64,000 nt of DNA from Gymnothorax reevesii (taxonomy: Eukaryota > Chordata > Actinopteri > Anguilliformes > Muraenidae), in the NCBI GenBank assembly GCA_029721435.1, contig CM056573.1, forward strand, positions 99,005,447 through 99,069,446, given 5' to 3'. Under the pieces are notes generated by a model. It was not told the origin of the DNA and did not search any database. It saw nothing but the letters and a program-made list of their open reading frames with translations. Both the position numbers and the translations under genes were made by a program. Shown in pieces: positions 23,402 through 35,387 of this stretch (position 1 is its first letter; each line of letters begins with the position of its first letter).

Positions 23402-25615
23402 ATGGAGAAAGGCGACAATAACCAAAATGCTGAGGAGAAAAATCCTACCAGCTCATTTTTCAGTAGATTTACAAGCATGTTTTCTCAAGCATCACGAGAG
23501 AACTTGGACATACAGGATCAGACAGTAAAAACCGCATCAGAGGAAAGTGCGGTGCTCACAGCTTTCCGGGCTCTTTCTTCTGAGCAGGCTCACAGTGAAA
23601 AAGATGAAAACCCTGTCAGCAATGACTCCGATGGCCAAAACAAAATTGACAGTGGTCAAAGTATGGGAGAGGAGCATGGGAATAGAGAGGCTTCTGACTC
23701 AGAGATCGAGGAAGAATTTGAGCTCTGTATGAGTGTGGATGAGTCTCTGCCTGAATCACTAGTAGCAGAGCCTGTAACCCCTACTCAGCCTACGGCAGAT
23801 TCTGATTTGGTTAAGGTGACTATGGTGGAGACCTACAGTGACACTGACACAGAGGATGATGAGGGGAGTCGCAGTTTGAACCAATTAGAAGTAAGCAATC
23901 CCTCCATTGAAAGCCAGCCTCTTCAAGATGAGCACTCAACTGACCTTAATGAAGATCAGGCGCCGGACCCTGAATGTGATTCAATTGAGTTGGACACAGA
24001 GATTCCTGTCTTCAGGGTTCACTCTCTTGCGCAAACACCAGATGAAAACGTCTCTGACTCTTGCCACACTTCAAATAGCACAGAACTTGATGGTCAAGAG
24101 GACTCCACTGGACCCATCTGTGAAACTGACCAAGTATCTGCCATTACTCATAACCCTGACACAGATCCAGATCTCGGCAGTACAGAAACCACTACCTCAC
24201 CGGCCATGGGTTCCTCATTTTCTTCGCTTGGCAATACTCGTGACTCATCCTCCAGCCACAACGTAAAGGATGTCTCTGCTATCTTTCACATGCATTCTGG
24301 GGACTGTTCCTCTGACAAGGCTTCTGCAGTTATCCGAACCCCATCATCTCCATCGCTCACCCCTGACCTAAGTCAGGCTATGTCTGAGGGCTTGGAGGAG
24401 GACAAAGAAATTGGACTGCCCCACCAAACACAGCAGGAGTTAGGCGTATCCAAAGGTCCTGATGACCTAAAGCAGGCTACGTCTGAGGGCTTGGAAGAGG
24501 ACAAAGGAAGTGGATCACCCCACCAAACCCAGCCGGAGTTGGGCGTATCCAAAGGTCCGGATAACCTAGCGCAGGCTACGTCTGAGGGCTTGGAAGAGGA
24601 CAAAGGAAGTGGATCACTCCACCAAACCCAGCCGGAGTTGGGCGTATCCGAAGGTCCTGATGACCTTAAGCAGGCTACATCTGAGGGCTTGGAAGAGGAC
24701 AAAGGAAGTGGATCACCCCACCAAACCCAGCTGGAGTTGGGCGTATCCAAAGGTCCGGGTGACCTAAAGCAGGCTACGTCTGAGGGCTTGGAAGAGGACA
24801 AAGGAAGTGGATCACCCCACCAAACCCAGCCGGAGGTGGGGGTATCCGTAGGTCCAGATAACAAGACAAAATTAATTGAACCACCTGACACTACAAAGCC
24901 AGTAAAGGTACATGCCCCAAGCCTAAAAGAAGCAAAGGAAGGACCTTCTGAGAGGGTCACAGCTGAGCTAAGTGTCATTCCCCCTGTGCCTGGGAGCCAG
25001 AACAAAGCACCCACAAGCGAGGGGAAGCCAACAGACCCACCCCTCGGGACCCCATCACGCACCACATCTTTCCAGTTGCCTGCCCTCTTCAGTGGGCTGA
25101 AGGTACTGAAGAAAGGGGCTGTGGGGGAGGAACGGGAGACCTTGTCTACGATCAAACAAAGAGACACGGATCTGGCTTTGCTCAATCTCAAAAAGCCAGT
25201 CAACAAAGCTAAGCTCTTTCCTGAGCAACTGCCCAGCAAAAAACGTGCAGAGCCGAAGGGCTTGCCAGAACCAAAGGGCAACCTGCTTGGGCAACTGACC
25301 CAGCTCCTAAGCCTGGACAGACCGAAAACTGAGGACAAAGAGAACACTACATCAGAGAGCAGAGACAAAACAGATCTTGATAATGGTGCAAAGGAGGACA
25401 CAGAGACCGTTTCCTCCAAGGAGGACAGTGAGAAAGCCTCTGAAACTGCTTTTGATGCTTTCAAGTCTCTATTCAGCTCCAAAACAACTGTAAAGAATTC
25501 TGTTGAATCTGTGGACTTGGATGCAGTGAAAAGAAAAATCAAAAATGACAAGGAGGTGCTAAAAGCCATTTTTGAAAGATCTCCTGTTGAAAATAAAGAC
25601 ACAACCGAGTTAAGT
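23402..25615 (+). CDS. fmn1: Formin-1, first coding exon of the shorter isoform (738 codons)
   Basis: Formin-1 nucleates and elongates unbranched actin filaments and acts at cell junctions and in limb, fin and kidney development. This exon encodes its long, mostly disordered N-terminus. The start MEKGDNNQNAEE, the phobic block SSFFSRFTSMFSQ and AVLTAFRALSS parallel the start of the mammalian short isoform as I recall it. The C-terminal block AFDAFKSLFSS... VDLDAVKRKIKNDKEVLKAI is a conserved feature just before the shared exons. Between them the protein is acidic and Ser/Thr/Pro-rich, with five 33-residue repeats (24368-24862). The donor GTATGT at 25616 leaves phase 0; unspliced, the frame would run 22 more codons. 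An in-frame stop upstream (TAA, 23366-23368) supports this ATG. Confidence 0.9.
24368..24862 (+). repeat. Five tandem 99-bp coding repeats
   Basis: Each 33-residue unit reads approximately L-K-Q-A-T-S-E-G-L-E-E-D-K-G-S-G-S-P-H-Q, then TQPELGVSKGPDD. Units start at 24368, 24467, 24566, 24665 and 24764. Units 2-5 are nearly identical at DNA level while unit 1 is more diverged, as expected for recent expansion from one edge. The period is a multiple of three, so copy number can vary without a frameshift. Confidence 0.95.
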
Positions 25616-26046
25616 GTATGTATCTGCTTTTATACCATTTGCATGTTAACAAAGAAATTGGTTGCAAAAAGATGTGCTTTTTAAAATCTAGTTGTAAACA
25701 ATCTTGCTTTAACTCTGTACAAAGCTTACCTTTTAAGAGAAAATTCATCAACACATTTTTCCTTCCCATCTTCTAATATTTTCTCTCATACTTGCTCCTG
25801 TTACTGCAATGCCATGTGTTGCCTGTTATTACCACGTTTCATCTGTTCATCATTAGGGATTTCTGGTTCTGAAGATTTCATTTTGAATTCTGGTAAACGT
25901 AATTAGGTTAAATGACTAATTTATTTCTGATAATGTACATTCACAGGCCTAAATGACTGTGCAGCGTTTGCTAAAGTAACTTCTTTTGAAAATCGTGTCA
26001 CTGTCTTCTTCTTATTTTCTCTGATCATTTATGTTTTTGTCCACAG
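25616..26046. other. fmn1 intron 1 of the short isoform
   Basis: Starts GTATGTATC and ends TTTTGTCCACAG. 431 bases, phase 0, nothing else recognised. Confidence 0.85.
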
Positions 26047-26167
26047 GCTGAGGCGATCTCTCCCACTGACAGTGAGGATAAGACCCCTGGTCGTCTGCAG
26101 GCTGTTTGGCCACCTACAAAACCCATAGAGGAGGAGGAAAAGCTTGGTCTGCGGTACACTGAAGCAG
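26047..26167 (+). CDS. fmn1: Formin-1 exon with the [10 protein letters not shown] motif
   Basis: The 121-base exon encodes [20 protein letters not shown], then WPPTKP and [13 protein letters not shown]. The block [11 protein letters not shown] followed by (K/G)L(K/R)YTEAE is a hallmark of vertebrate formin-1 and is shared by its long and short isoforms. The acceptor is CCACAG and the donor GTGAGA. It enters in phase 0 and leaves one base (G), which is completed by the next exon to give Glu. Because it begins in phase 0, either the big exon at 23402 or the candidate exon at 17826 can feed it. Confidence 0.93.
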
Positions 26168-27820
26168 GTGAGAACCGACGCTTTACACTGCTCCTGAGCC
26201 CAATCACTGAGCTGATGTCCAGCTTTGTGAGTTACCCAAATAAGTGATGAAACAGTGTGTTTTACTAGGCTAACCAAGCTAAAATACATGGTTGTTTGTG
26301 TTATGTATCCTCTAAATCAGTTTAAAGCGAGAAACCACTAAAACCATCCCTGAGCTTATTATGCTGTGACATCGCAGGACACTGTAGGGCCCAGATTGCC
26401 TTTGTCTTTCCAAGAGAGGAACCATTCCTGGAATTCTGGGATAGAATCAGCTGACCACCTCTCAGTCAGGCTTTTCAGTGACATGAGCACACATAAACTA
26501 GCTGAGGTCATGACGCACTGAAAATGGGCAGAGCTCATTACAGCTATTAGCCAGTTTCTCCTGATGCCTTTTCTGTTTAGTGCAGGGACTTTTGCAACAT
26601 GAAACCACCTGCACTGGTACAACCAGTTTCACTCTGCCAGATGAACCAGGCCAGAGTATCTTGAAGAGATGGTTTAGTGGAATAAAAGTCCACAAAGTAA
26701 TAGATAATGTATTAGCATGCATATTTAAGTTTTGGCATAGACAAGCTGAGATACAAATATGATGGCGCAGTCAACCTATTTGATTTTTTTTTAAAGTTCT
26801 GCATATTGTTATGAGCTGTTGTATGTGCCTACCTCTCAGGAGAGTCAGTGATAATCTGACATTATTTTTTTAAGGGGGTGTGTCTTCAATGTAGGCTTTA
26901 AACCCTGTCTGAATATCTCTCCTACCAGAAAGCACTCATCTGAACCAGAAAAATGTAGTCATTGGTTTGTGTCTGTGCTAATAATAACATTTGTAGTGAA
27001 AGTGTCACCAACTAAACTTGTAAATCAACATTCATCATTCATGCTATTGATCACTGACTATGTTTACCACATTTAACCATATGTTACAGTTGGATGTTAC
27101 ACAGCACTGTTTCCCTGTAGTATTATTTTTAGTATTCAAATTTACCTCTAAAACATGCAAATTGGGTGCAAAGAATGGTCAAGCTTACTGGCACATAGAT
27201 GAATGTGAAATATGTCAGAAAATGCTCTTTGAGGATCCAGTAAGTTGTGTAGTGCTGTAGTTTAGGTGTTGAAAAGGGATAGTGTAATAGGTGGTCTAGA
27301 GAGCAGTTTTATTGTGTTCTCTTTTGCCCAGAGGTACTTTGTATAATTCACTGACGTGAGCAGAAAGAGTCTCTTTGCGTACGATGTAGAAGAGATGAAT
27401 TTTTTACTCAAGCATTTCCATTGAATGTGGGTGAGCTATTTACTGTGTAATTTGATAACTAATGCAGTAAACCATTGGACATGATGAGTATGATTACTGA
27501 ATTTGGACCTGGTAGTGAGGGTAGCCTGGCGTACATTTCAGGAAGAAGAATGTTGTCTCTCATTGGCAGAATGGTGAAAGGTCATGCACAATACACCTGC
27601 GTGACAGGCATGATGACTATTCTGTCATTATTCTCACTTGGATGTGGGTGTGAAGCAGCTTTGATGTATCATCACCTGGCATCACTCAAATCACCTGGAA
27701 TTACTTTTGCAAGCAACATGCAGTTGACTAAAGGGAGCCGTGTATGCTCTGCTAGTGTGACTGCTTTTGGAGATGAGATATATTTCATCTCAGAGTTAGA
27801 AAATAATTAAATAATTTCTA
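26168..27820. other. fmn1 intron 2, first part
   Basis: No exon or transposon recognised. The 111-codon ORF at 27475-27810 has no recognisable domain or splice context. Confidence 0.5.
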
Positions 27821-28116
27821 CCCCAATTCCGAAATAGTTGGGCCGAAGTGTAAATTGTGAATAAAATCAAAATGCAATGACTTTCAGACCACATGAGCCG
27901 ACATGTTATTTAGAATAGAACATAGATAACACTTAAAATGTTGAAACTGAGACATTTTACATTTTCATCTGCAAAATTAGCTTATTTCAAATTTTTTGGC
28001 TGCAACAGTTCTCAAAATAGTTGGGGCACGGGCAAAATAAGGCTGAAAAAGCAATAAATATATGAGAGAATCAGCTGAAAGAACACTTAGCAAGTAATTA
28101 AGTTAACTGGCATCAG

Positions 28117-28449
28117 ATGTGTAACATGATTTGCTATAAAAGGGATGTCTTAGAGAGGCTGAGTCTCTCAGAAGTAAAGATGGCCAGAGGCTCTCCAACC
28201 TGTGAAGGCTTGCGTAAAAAAATTGTGGAATACTTTAAAAATAATGTTCCTCAATGTCAAATTGAAAAAGCTTTGAAGGTCTCATCATCGACAGTGCATA
28301 ACATCGTCAAAAGATTCAGAGAAACTGGAAAAATCTCAGTACGCAAGGGACAAGGCCGAAGACCTTTACTGGATACCCGTGATCTTCGGGCCCTCAGACG
28401 CCACTGCATCACTCACCGGCATGATTCTGTCATTGACATTACTAAATGA
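28117..28449 (+). pseudogene. Tc1-like transposase, N-terminal DNA-binding part
   Basis: A 110-codon ORF with MARGSPTCEGLRKKIVEYF followed by CQIEKALKVSSSTVHNIVKR, a clear helix-turn-helix of the paired-like type used by Tc1 transposases to bind terminal repeats, then GKISVRKGQGRRPLL with the GRPR-like AT-hook motif. It stops at TGA after DSVIDITK, where copy 1 reads TNWAQ. The DDE catalytic domain is missing because of the replacement described for this element. Confidence 0.88.
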
Positions 28450-28528
28450 GCCCAGGAATGTTTCAAGAAACCACTGTCAGTAAACAAAGTCTGCCGTGCC
28501 ATACACAGATGCCACCTAAAACTCTATA

Positions 28529-29315
28529 GCTCTATTCAGACAGAGCGACTACGCCGGCTCTGAAACGCCTCTGCAACGCCTCCGCTTTCTGTCTGAATAG
28601 TGCAAGGCGTCGAAAAGGGGTACTAAAGTGAGCCGGCCCTAAAACACGTCCATGATGTGTTTCAGCACCGGCGAAAAAGAGTAGCTGATACGCGTCACCT
28701 TCTGTCTGAATGGGTTAAGTCGCTGCTACTACTCGTAGCACAGTGATTCATACACAATGGGTCAGAGTTCACCGACTTTGCGCCAAAAATGTAGTTCACA
28801 CTAATTGTGCAGGTGCTGTCGTTGGTGTGTAAAATTGTATTAATTTTGCAAACTTTTTTATTGTTAACTAGTTTTTGTGTAAACACAGATTTTGTGCTAA
28901 TGTAAATAATGCATTATTTTGCAGATTGTGGTGTTTGTTTTGGAGCAAGTGTTGGAAATAGTACGCTATTTAGCTTCCATACTGAATAAAATCAGAACCT
29001 TTTCGGCTTATCGTAATGCTCGGGTACCGAACCATTCGGATGCCAAAAAAACCCCAAGCTTACATCCAGTCAGGAAATTTTAGAGTTTAATTTGTAATGC
29101 TGCTTTACGTGATAATAGCATATAACTGACGACACTCCTGCAAATTTTTTTCATGATCATCTAAGAATATAAACCAGCTGAAAACCAATTGGGACATTTA
29201 AGATAAGGGTTAAGGTAAGGGTTAGTGTTCTATGACCCCGTCACTGTGCATGTCACAATTTTGGACATTAATATTCATTTGTTAATATTCCCACCATCGT
29301 TTCTATTTAGGGCAT
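28529..29315. mobile_element. Foreign segment inside Tc1 copy 2
   Basis: About 787 bases without homology to copy 1. The first part contains CTATTCAGACAGAGCG paired with CGCTTTCTGTCTGAATAG 50 bases later. The segment AGTAGCTGATACGCGTCACC followed by TGTCTGAATGGGTTAA is the reverse complement of a sequence at about 11988-12030, so it belongs to a dispersed family. It occupies the place of the transposase catalytic region, so insertion was accompanied or followed by deletion. Confidence 0.6.
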
Positions 29316-29395
29316 GTTATCTCTGTTCTATTGTGAATAAAATACGGGCTGGTGTGATTTGAAAGTCATTGCGTTTTGATTTTATTCACAATTCT

Positions 29396-29992
29396 GATAG
29401 GACCACTCCGTCAAAAAAGAAATTATTTATTGCAACATACAGGCATACCATCATACATTGAGTTTGGTGACATGGCTCTGTTATGAGAGATCCCTGCCCG
29501 TCTGAAGGAGGAACCTAAGGCAGGGAGCTGCTAGTAACCCCCCTCCAAGGAACAGAGCCAACAGCAGAAATGACCTCACGAAAGAGACATTGCTATAGAA
29601 TGAAAATTTAGACAAAGAGAGCCGGGTTAATGAAAACAATAGATTGATGGAGCTGGGGTGGAGGAGGGCTGTTGAGCGAGCGCACTGAGGAGCAGCTTCC
29701 CGAGGCGAGCTTAAGTATAGTAGCATATTACCAGCTAAGCAATCAGGCAGCTAGGTCAGATGACAGTCATGTGCACTCAGGTAGAAGCTGCTCCTCTGCT
29801 AGCAGGCTTGACTCCATGGCCTATCAGAACCTGCGTCAAATCTTCATTTATTACTTTGTCCGAACAATTTCGGAATTGGTGTTGTGGTTTTTTGCATCTT
29901 TTGCAACAATTTACCACATCTAACTATATACTTCAGGGACTTGGGAGCCAATTTATGCCACCAGATCTGGACATTTTTTAGACTGTAGTCAG
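29396..29992. other. fmn1 intron 2, no feature recognised
   Basis: No repeat or exon could be supported in this stretch. Confidence 0.45.
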
Positions 29993-30210
29993 CAAGGGCG
30001 CAATTTCCACTGGGAACAGGGGGGACATGTCCCCCCCACTTTCTAAATCATGTATCCCCCCCCCCACTTTTTACAGTTTGAAAACTAACAGTAGGCTGTA
30101 ATTGCAAAACAATAAGAAACGGTGCGCGCAGCAGGACCGCACGGAAGCGGTAGCTACATGGCTTAGACATGGTAGCTTGCTATTGACTCAGACAGTGTCC
30201 TGTGTGTGTG

Positions 30211-30245
<35 letters not shown>

Positions 30246-30546
30246 GGGTGATGTGTGGCATTGTCCTCAGCAGAAATATTTAGCGTGACTGGCATGTTTA
30301 TATAATGGAATAAATGGAATGTTTAAATAACTATCACAAGGGCCCATCGAGAATGCTCCGCCCCCTGTGCTGAGACCCACACTCCGCCACTGGAAGTATG
30401 GCTAATGAAAAAATAGTAGGCTAGGATTAAATAGAAATGGCATGATTTGAGCTCTACGCAAGCAGAAATCGAGCGAGCCATGCGCTCACAAATTTGCTGT
30501 TCTTACTTGTGTTCCCCCCACTTCTGAAAATAAAGTTTTGCCCTTG
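29993..30546. mobile_element. hAT-type non-autonomous element, 554 bp
   Basis: Ends CAAGGGCG...GGGGGGACATG at the left and TTTTGCCCTTG at the right. It is flanked by a perfect 8-bp target duplication GTAGTCAG (29985-29992 and 30547-30554). The ends share C-runs (CCCCCCCAC near the left, CCCCCCACTT near the right). The interior includes a TG microsatellite and no transposase. Confidence 0.88.
30201..30242. repeat. (TG)n microsatellite
   Basis: TG repeats with one CA interruption (GTGCATGTG), within the hAT element. Confidence 0.95.
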
Positions 30547-30654
30547 GTAGTCAGGAACGCTCACTGGGTATAAATAGGGTCAGAAAATGCTGAAAGCTAT
30601 GCATGTTGTGTCAGATAAGTGGCATGAAATTCAGTTAAAGGCTGCCCTCTTTGG

Positions 30655-30925
30655 CACGACGGGGCAGTGCACAGCACTGCTGCCTCACAGTAATGCCGCC
30701 TGAGGTCTTTCTGTGTCGAGTTTGCATGTTCTCCTCGTGTTCGCGTGGGTTTCCTCCGGGTACTCCGGTTTCCTCCCACAGTTCAAAAATTGGAAATTGC
30801 CTGTTGGTGTGAGTGGGAGAGTGAACAATGTGTGATTGATTTGTGTGCCCTGCGATGGATTGGTGAGTTGGTGAGTCCAGGGTATACTCCTGCCTTTCGC
30901 CCATAGTCAGCTGGGATTGGCTGTA
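30655..30925 (+). repeat. V-SINE-like element
   Basis: Contains GGGGCAGTGCACAGCACTGC, TTTGCATGTTCTCCTCGTGT, GTGGGTTTCCTCCGGGTACT and CCGGTTTCCTCCCACAG, the highly conserved central domain of vertebrate V-SINEs as I know it, followed by TGCGATGGATTGG and TCAGCTGGGATTGGCT, a LINE-related tail. The tRNA-like head is degenerate. A minus-strand partial copy lies at 33150-33290. Confidence 0.85.
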
Positions 30926-31459
30926 TAGATGGCAAACTGCAGTACCCTGTGATGGTACATATTCATGCCTTGTCTTTGGAGGTTTTTTTTTCCCATAAAA
31001 ACAGTGAATAATATGAATAATTGTTTAAGGAAGTATTTGCAGATGCTGTTAAAAGTACGTACAAGTGCATGCTATGGGTGTATGTTGACTGATTAGGAGC
31101 CCCAAAGAAGTTGTTGTTTAATTTTTATACCCCCATCAATGATAATGATGGGCATATTATGTTATGGCACATTATGTTTGTTTGTCTGTCCATGAAGTTT
31201 TCTTGAAAACATAACCAGTCATGGAGTTTTTGGTTGATTGTTTCCAACTTCCAAGTTGCATAATGGTGAAGATGCTAGTGTTCTGTTTTTAGAACTTTGA
31301 GATGGTTTTACCAAGAGTTATTCCCCTTTCCAAATCAACCTTGTAGATTCTACTAGTCTAAGACTTCTTAGTGAAGTCTTTCCAAATTAAGGCTACATCA
31401 CTCCTTTTGGGTAGAAAAGTGCGTGTTTTTTTTCCATGGGTTGTTGACTTGCTTGAAAT

Positions 31460-32150
31460 ATTCAGATGATGTGTCCCCTTCAAGTGGGAGGTGAGTTGTT
31501 ACCCCAAGTGGAGGAGTTCAAGTATCTCGGAGTCTTGTTCACAAGTGAGAGTAGGATGGAGCATGAGATTGACAGATGGATCACTGCAGTGTCTGCAGTA
31601 AAGCGGGCATTGTACCGGCCTGCTGCGGTGAAGAAAGCGCAGAGAATAAAAGGGAAGCTCTCGATTTACTGGTCAATCTACGTTCCAACCCTCGCCAACG
31701 GTCACAAACTTTGGGTAGAGGCCAAAAGAACTAGATAGTGAATACAAGGGGCTGAAATGAGCTTTCTCTGTAGGGTGACTGGGCTGACCCTTAGGGATAG
31801 GGTGAGGAGCTCAGACATCCGGGAGCAGGTCAGAGTAGAATCACTGCTCTTCCACATTGAGAGGAGTCAGTTGAGGTGTTTCAGGCATCTCGTCCAGATA
31901 CCTCCTGGACGCCTCCCTTTAGAGGATTTCAGGGCATGTCTAACTGGTACGAGGCCCCAAGGCAGGCCCAGGACACGCTGGAGGGATTATATCTCCTGGA
32001 TGGCCCAGGAACAGCTTAGGGTCCCCCAGGTAGAGTTGCAAGAAGTGGCTGGGGAGGGAGCTGTCTAGGCCTCTCTGCCTAGTCTGTTACCCCTGTGACA
32101 CGACCCCAGATAAGCAGTGGAAAATGGTTGGATGGATGGATGGATGAATG
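31460..32150 (+). mobile_element. 5'-truncated LINE, 3' part with (GGAT)n tail
   Basis: Two frames encode EEFKYLGVLFTSESRMEHEI, KLSIYWSIYVPTLANGHKLW and, after a stop, RDRVRSSDIREQVRVESLL, RCFRHLVQIPPGRLP and GRPRTRWRDYISWMAQEQL. These are the C-terminal blocks of a fish non-LTR retrotransposon ORF2 downstream of the reverse transcriptase core. It ends with GGATGGATGGATGGATG. An in-frame TAG at about 31736 and another frame break separate the two pieces. The clade (I/Nimb-like or other) is not settled. Confidence 0.8.
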
Positions 32151-32455
32151 TGTACTCTGTCGTCCATTATTTTTTGTCTATCATCTGTCATCCATGAAAA
32201 ATGTGACCTGTTACCCCTCGCAGTCACAATTATTGATAAGATCTGACACAAGGTGGTATACGACATCTTTAGCACATGGGCTATCACCTTGTACAGCCTT
32301 TCACTTCTGAAAATACTGCTATCACTTCATTGTTTTTTATTGACACTGTGTCTGATGGTGGGTGTATTTTGAGTTTACTGAAGAGCTTATTATGTAATTT
32401 ACCTGTGATGACTGTTTTGATTAAGAGCCCTAAAGGTGATTTTTGTTTGTCACAG

Positions 32456-32517
32456 AGCACCAAGCTGCCCTACTGCATTTGAAGAGGGAGTGCAAAGAGG
32501 AGGTGGAAAAGTTGAAT
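32456..32517 (+). CDS. fmn1: Formin-1 short coiled-coil exon (62 bp)
   Basis: After the acceptor TTTGTTTGTCACAG, the exon supplies two bases that complete Glu and then encodes HQAALLHLKRECKEEVEKLN, ending at the donor GTAAGTCAG in phase 0. It corresponds to the vertebrate formin-1 block E-Y-Q-A-A-I-L-H-L-K-R-E, the beginning of a coiled coil before the FH1 region. Too short to stand out as an ORF; it was found by following the conserved sequence and phase. The one-base remainder from 26167 and the two bases here fit exactly. Confidence 0.93.
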
Positions 32518-33149
32518 GTAAGTCAGTCTTTCCCATGTCTGTACATCTGGTAAATTCTTCAGTCCCAGCCTTAGAATTAGCTGCCATTACATTACAGTTC
32601 ATTGCAATACGTTTAATAAGCAGATGTTCTCATTCGCTGGAATGTGGGCCAGCAGTAAGTACATTAAATAATTGAAACAGTTAAACAGCATTGATCAGAA
32701 ACGGTACTATTCATACAATGTATCAGTGAACTCAGTCATGTACTGCAAAGCATAGACTTGAACGGTAGGTGTAAGTCATGTCATCGAGAGCAGAGTGATA
32801 CTATAAACAGCTCTGTAAACAATCTAAGGAGTGTTGATGCACTATCTCAACATTGCCCTTAATCTGCATACTGAGAAAACTGGATTGTGTTTGTATAATA
32901 ATACATTGGGAAGTAGGCACAAGTAATTCCACTGGAAAAGAAAGATTCACTGGAATTATCTTGCTGCTGGATATATAGATAAGATATACTTATCTTATTG
33001 AACCCCATGGGGTGATTTTTCCTCTGCATATAACCCATCCTCCTGTTAGGAGTAGTGGGCAGCCACAGAACAGCACTCAAGGACCAACTCCAGTTTATAA
33101 ACTAATTCTTTAGTCAGGGTCCCCATAGGAGTGTTCCTAAAACGCGTTT
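32518..33149. other. Start of fmn1 intron 3
   Basis: First part of a 29-kb intron (32518-61544). No feature recognised in this stretch. Confidence 0.6.
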
Positions 33150-33290
33150 CTGGGTGGGGGGAACCAGAGGACCCGGAGGAAACCTATATAACCACTGGGA
33201 GAACATGCAAACTCCACACAGAAAGACCCCAGGCTGGATTCAAACCCACAATCTCCTTGCTGATAGGCAGCAATACTAAACACTGAGCCT
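33150..33290 (-). repeat. V-SINE-like fragment, minus strand
   Basis: GAACATGCAAACTCCACACA and GAGGACCCGGAGGAAACC are reverse complements of the V-SINE central domain seen at 30655. Partial copy; limits approximate. Confidence 0.75.
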
Positions 33291-35387
33291 GTAAAATAGA
33301 CATTTTTTTGTGAAATTCTATCAGTCTGAGAACAAAATAGGCGTTTTCGAACCAAACGATTCTGGGAACTCTTTGAGAGAAACTGCTCACAAGGGAGTTC
33401 CCCAGGAACTATGCACCTGGAAGAACTTTTTGTTGGTTTGCTTTCGTGCCATCTATAGGAACCCCTTGAAATGAGTTACGTCGTTTCGACAAACGTCACG
33501 TCTTCACGGGCATGCAATGTACCTTTAGTGGGACGTAGCTAGCTATGATAACAAAAAAAATGTATAGGCTACTTCAAAAGAAGACGTGCGATTTTGAATT
33601 ATGTGGCGGAAAGAGTAAGAGGGAGAACTAGAAGGCGAGAAGTCCTGCAACAGTTCGCAGTACTTCATATCATGGCTGTAATATATACGTGGTACATTCC
33701 CACTCCCAAAACACAACTCATTTGTAGCAGCAACTCGGACAGAGCCGCATTGCCACTAGTAGTCTCTCATATGATTGAACGATATTTTATCCCATAAATT
33801 ATATAAATTGGTGCAATTACCAACCAGCAGTGGTCGGCAACTTTTTCAGAACAGCGCACGATTGGCTTAAGTGCTGTCGGGATGCAAATTGGGAAGGGAC
33901 TGCTGGGAAGGGAAATGAAAAATAATTGCCTTGTTCATTGCTCAAGCACTTCCTGTTAGCCAGCCGGACGCTTGTCAGTGAGATTCTAAGCTTGCTCATG
34001 TTTGTGTTTCCTCCGCCCTCGTTCTGAACTTGCAAGAGTTTCGGACCAATGAGAGTAAAGATGCAGGGGCTGACAGGCCTGTGCTTTGGAGGAGAACTGC
34101 GAACTGTCTCTCTCTCCTGACCTGGCAACAGGTGGTTGAGTATGAGCAAGCCTTGTACAGTGTTCTCAGATTGGGCATACCAGATTTGGGTGGGATTGGA
34201 GATGTCAAATTTAAATAAATAAATAATTTATGTAATACAGCTGTGTCATACATGTTAGATATTACACACAAGTAAAAGAGCTTGCGTTGCAATTAGGCAG
34301 ATTCCATTCATTGGCAAACATCAATATCTTTGCAACGGTAACAATACCAGTCTTGGTGGTAACTATTTATAGTTGGCAGCCTTTTCAAGTCAATGCGATG
34401 AATAATTTGCTACTTAGCATACTAAGGCTTTTCCCCATTAAAGCAATAAGTTACGCATGAAACCGTTGACAAAGAAACTTTAGAATTTATTCATTTAATT
34501 GTGAAAAGCGTTCTCATGCTAGCTGGTGGATTATTTATCCCATTGACTTGAACAAACCAAAGTTTATGATTTTTTTCATTCTCCTAATAAAATGATGCTG
34601 ACATTTAAGGGATAAAAAGGATCTCAAATTGGACACTGATTTATCAAATTTATGAAACGTGAGTAGTAATTTTCCATTTTTACTCACCGAAGGATTCTTT
34701 TTACTCTAAAAATACACTATTTATTGAAGAAAAAAAAACAATGAACACCCTAATTCAATCATTAGCAGGTCTTTATATGACGAGAAAAGGTGATTTTCAC
34801 AAACAGAACTGCCTGTTTTCATCTGCTGGAAATCAACACCCCTACACATTTTGAGATTTGTGTTGTGTGGATCAAAGATGATAGAGCGCTCTATCAGCTT
34901 TGGTATGGATGGAGACCGCTGCGGGCAGCCAAGAAATGGGCTGTATCTTGAGTTTGACCACTTAACATATACTTATGTCACTAAATAGTCCCTCTTGTGT
35001 TGGGAAAGTACCTAATTTGAAGTTGGACCTAAAAAAGTTTCTTTACACAGAGTTCTAGGAACTACTATCATTCACAGTTTCTGCAGTACGAATACCATAA
35101 AAAGGAGGGTTCTAAGAACTAATGATGCCAACTAATGATGCCATTTTCTTGGTGGATTGTCCAGTCATATACCTAGGAATAGGAATAGTATCTAAAAAAG
35201 ATATGAATTTTCTAGAAAAACACCACATCTTAACCCTCTTTTGCCCTTGAGGTCACACTGTCAATGAGAGAGGATATATGAATAAGCAACCTTTTGCACA
35301 TGCACAGTAATCTAGCAATGATGCCAGCTTGGTTAACCACATGAAACATAAATTACTTTGGTAAATATGCTGTTGTGTAGTGATAAT
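33291..35387. other. fmn1 intron 3, old repeat remnants only
   Basis: Contains fragments resembling transposon ends (CAGTGGTCGGCAACTTTTTC near 33826; ORFs over it have no recognisable domains), but no element could be delimited. Confidence 0.4.

Larger units (their letters stand above)
27821..29395 (+). mobile_element. Tc1-like DNA transposon, copy 2, catalytic half replaced
   Basis: The left end CCCCAATTCCGAAATAGTTG follows a TA dinucleotide. The left 700 bases closely follow copy 1 (1039 onward). After ATGCCACCTAAAACTCTAT (ending near 28528) the homology stops and resumes at TTATCTCTGTTCTATTGTG near 29316, within the right inverted repeat. The right repeat reaches further out than in copy 1 (GATTTTATTCACAATTC) but also lacks the outermost bases. 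Confidence 0.85.

Noticed and set aside
24373..25602. 409-codon open frame on the minus strand
   Set aside because: It lies antisense to the formin-1 exon, is made of the complement of the 99-bp repeats and Ser/Glu codons, and has no recognisable domain or splice context.
27475..27810. 111-codon plus-strand open frame
   Set aside because: No recognised motif, no good splice sites, and it ends at the Tc1 copy 2 boundary; probably chance.
30635..30904. 89-codon minus-strand open frame
   Set aside because: Entirely inside the V-SINE-like repeat.
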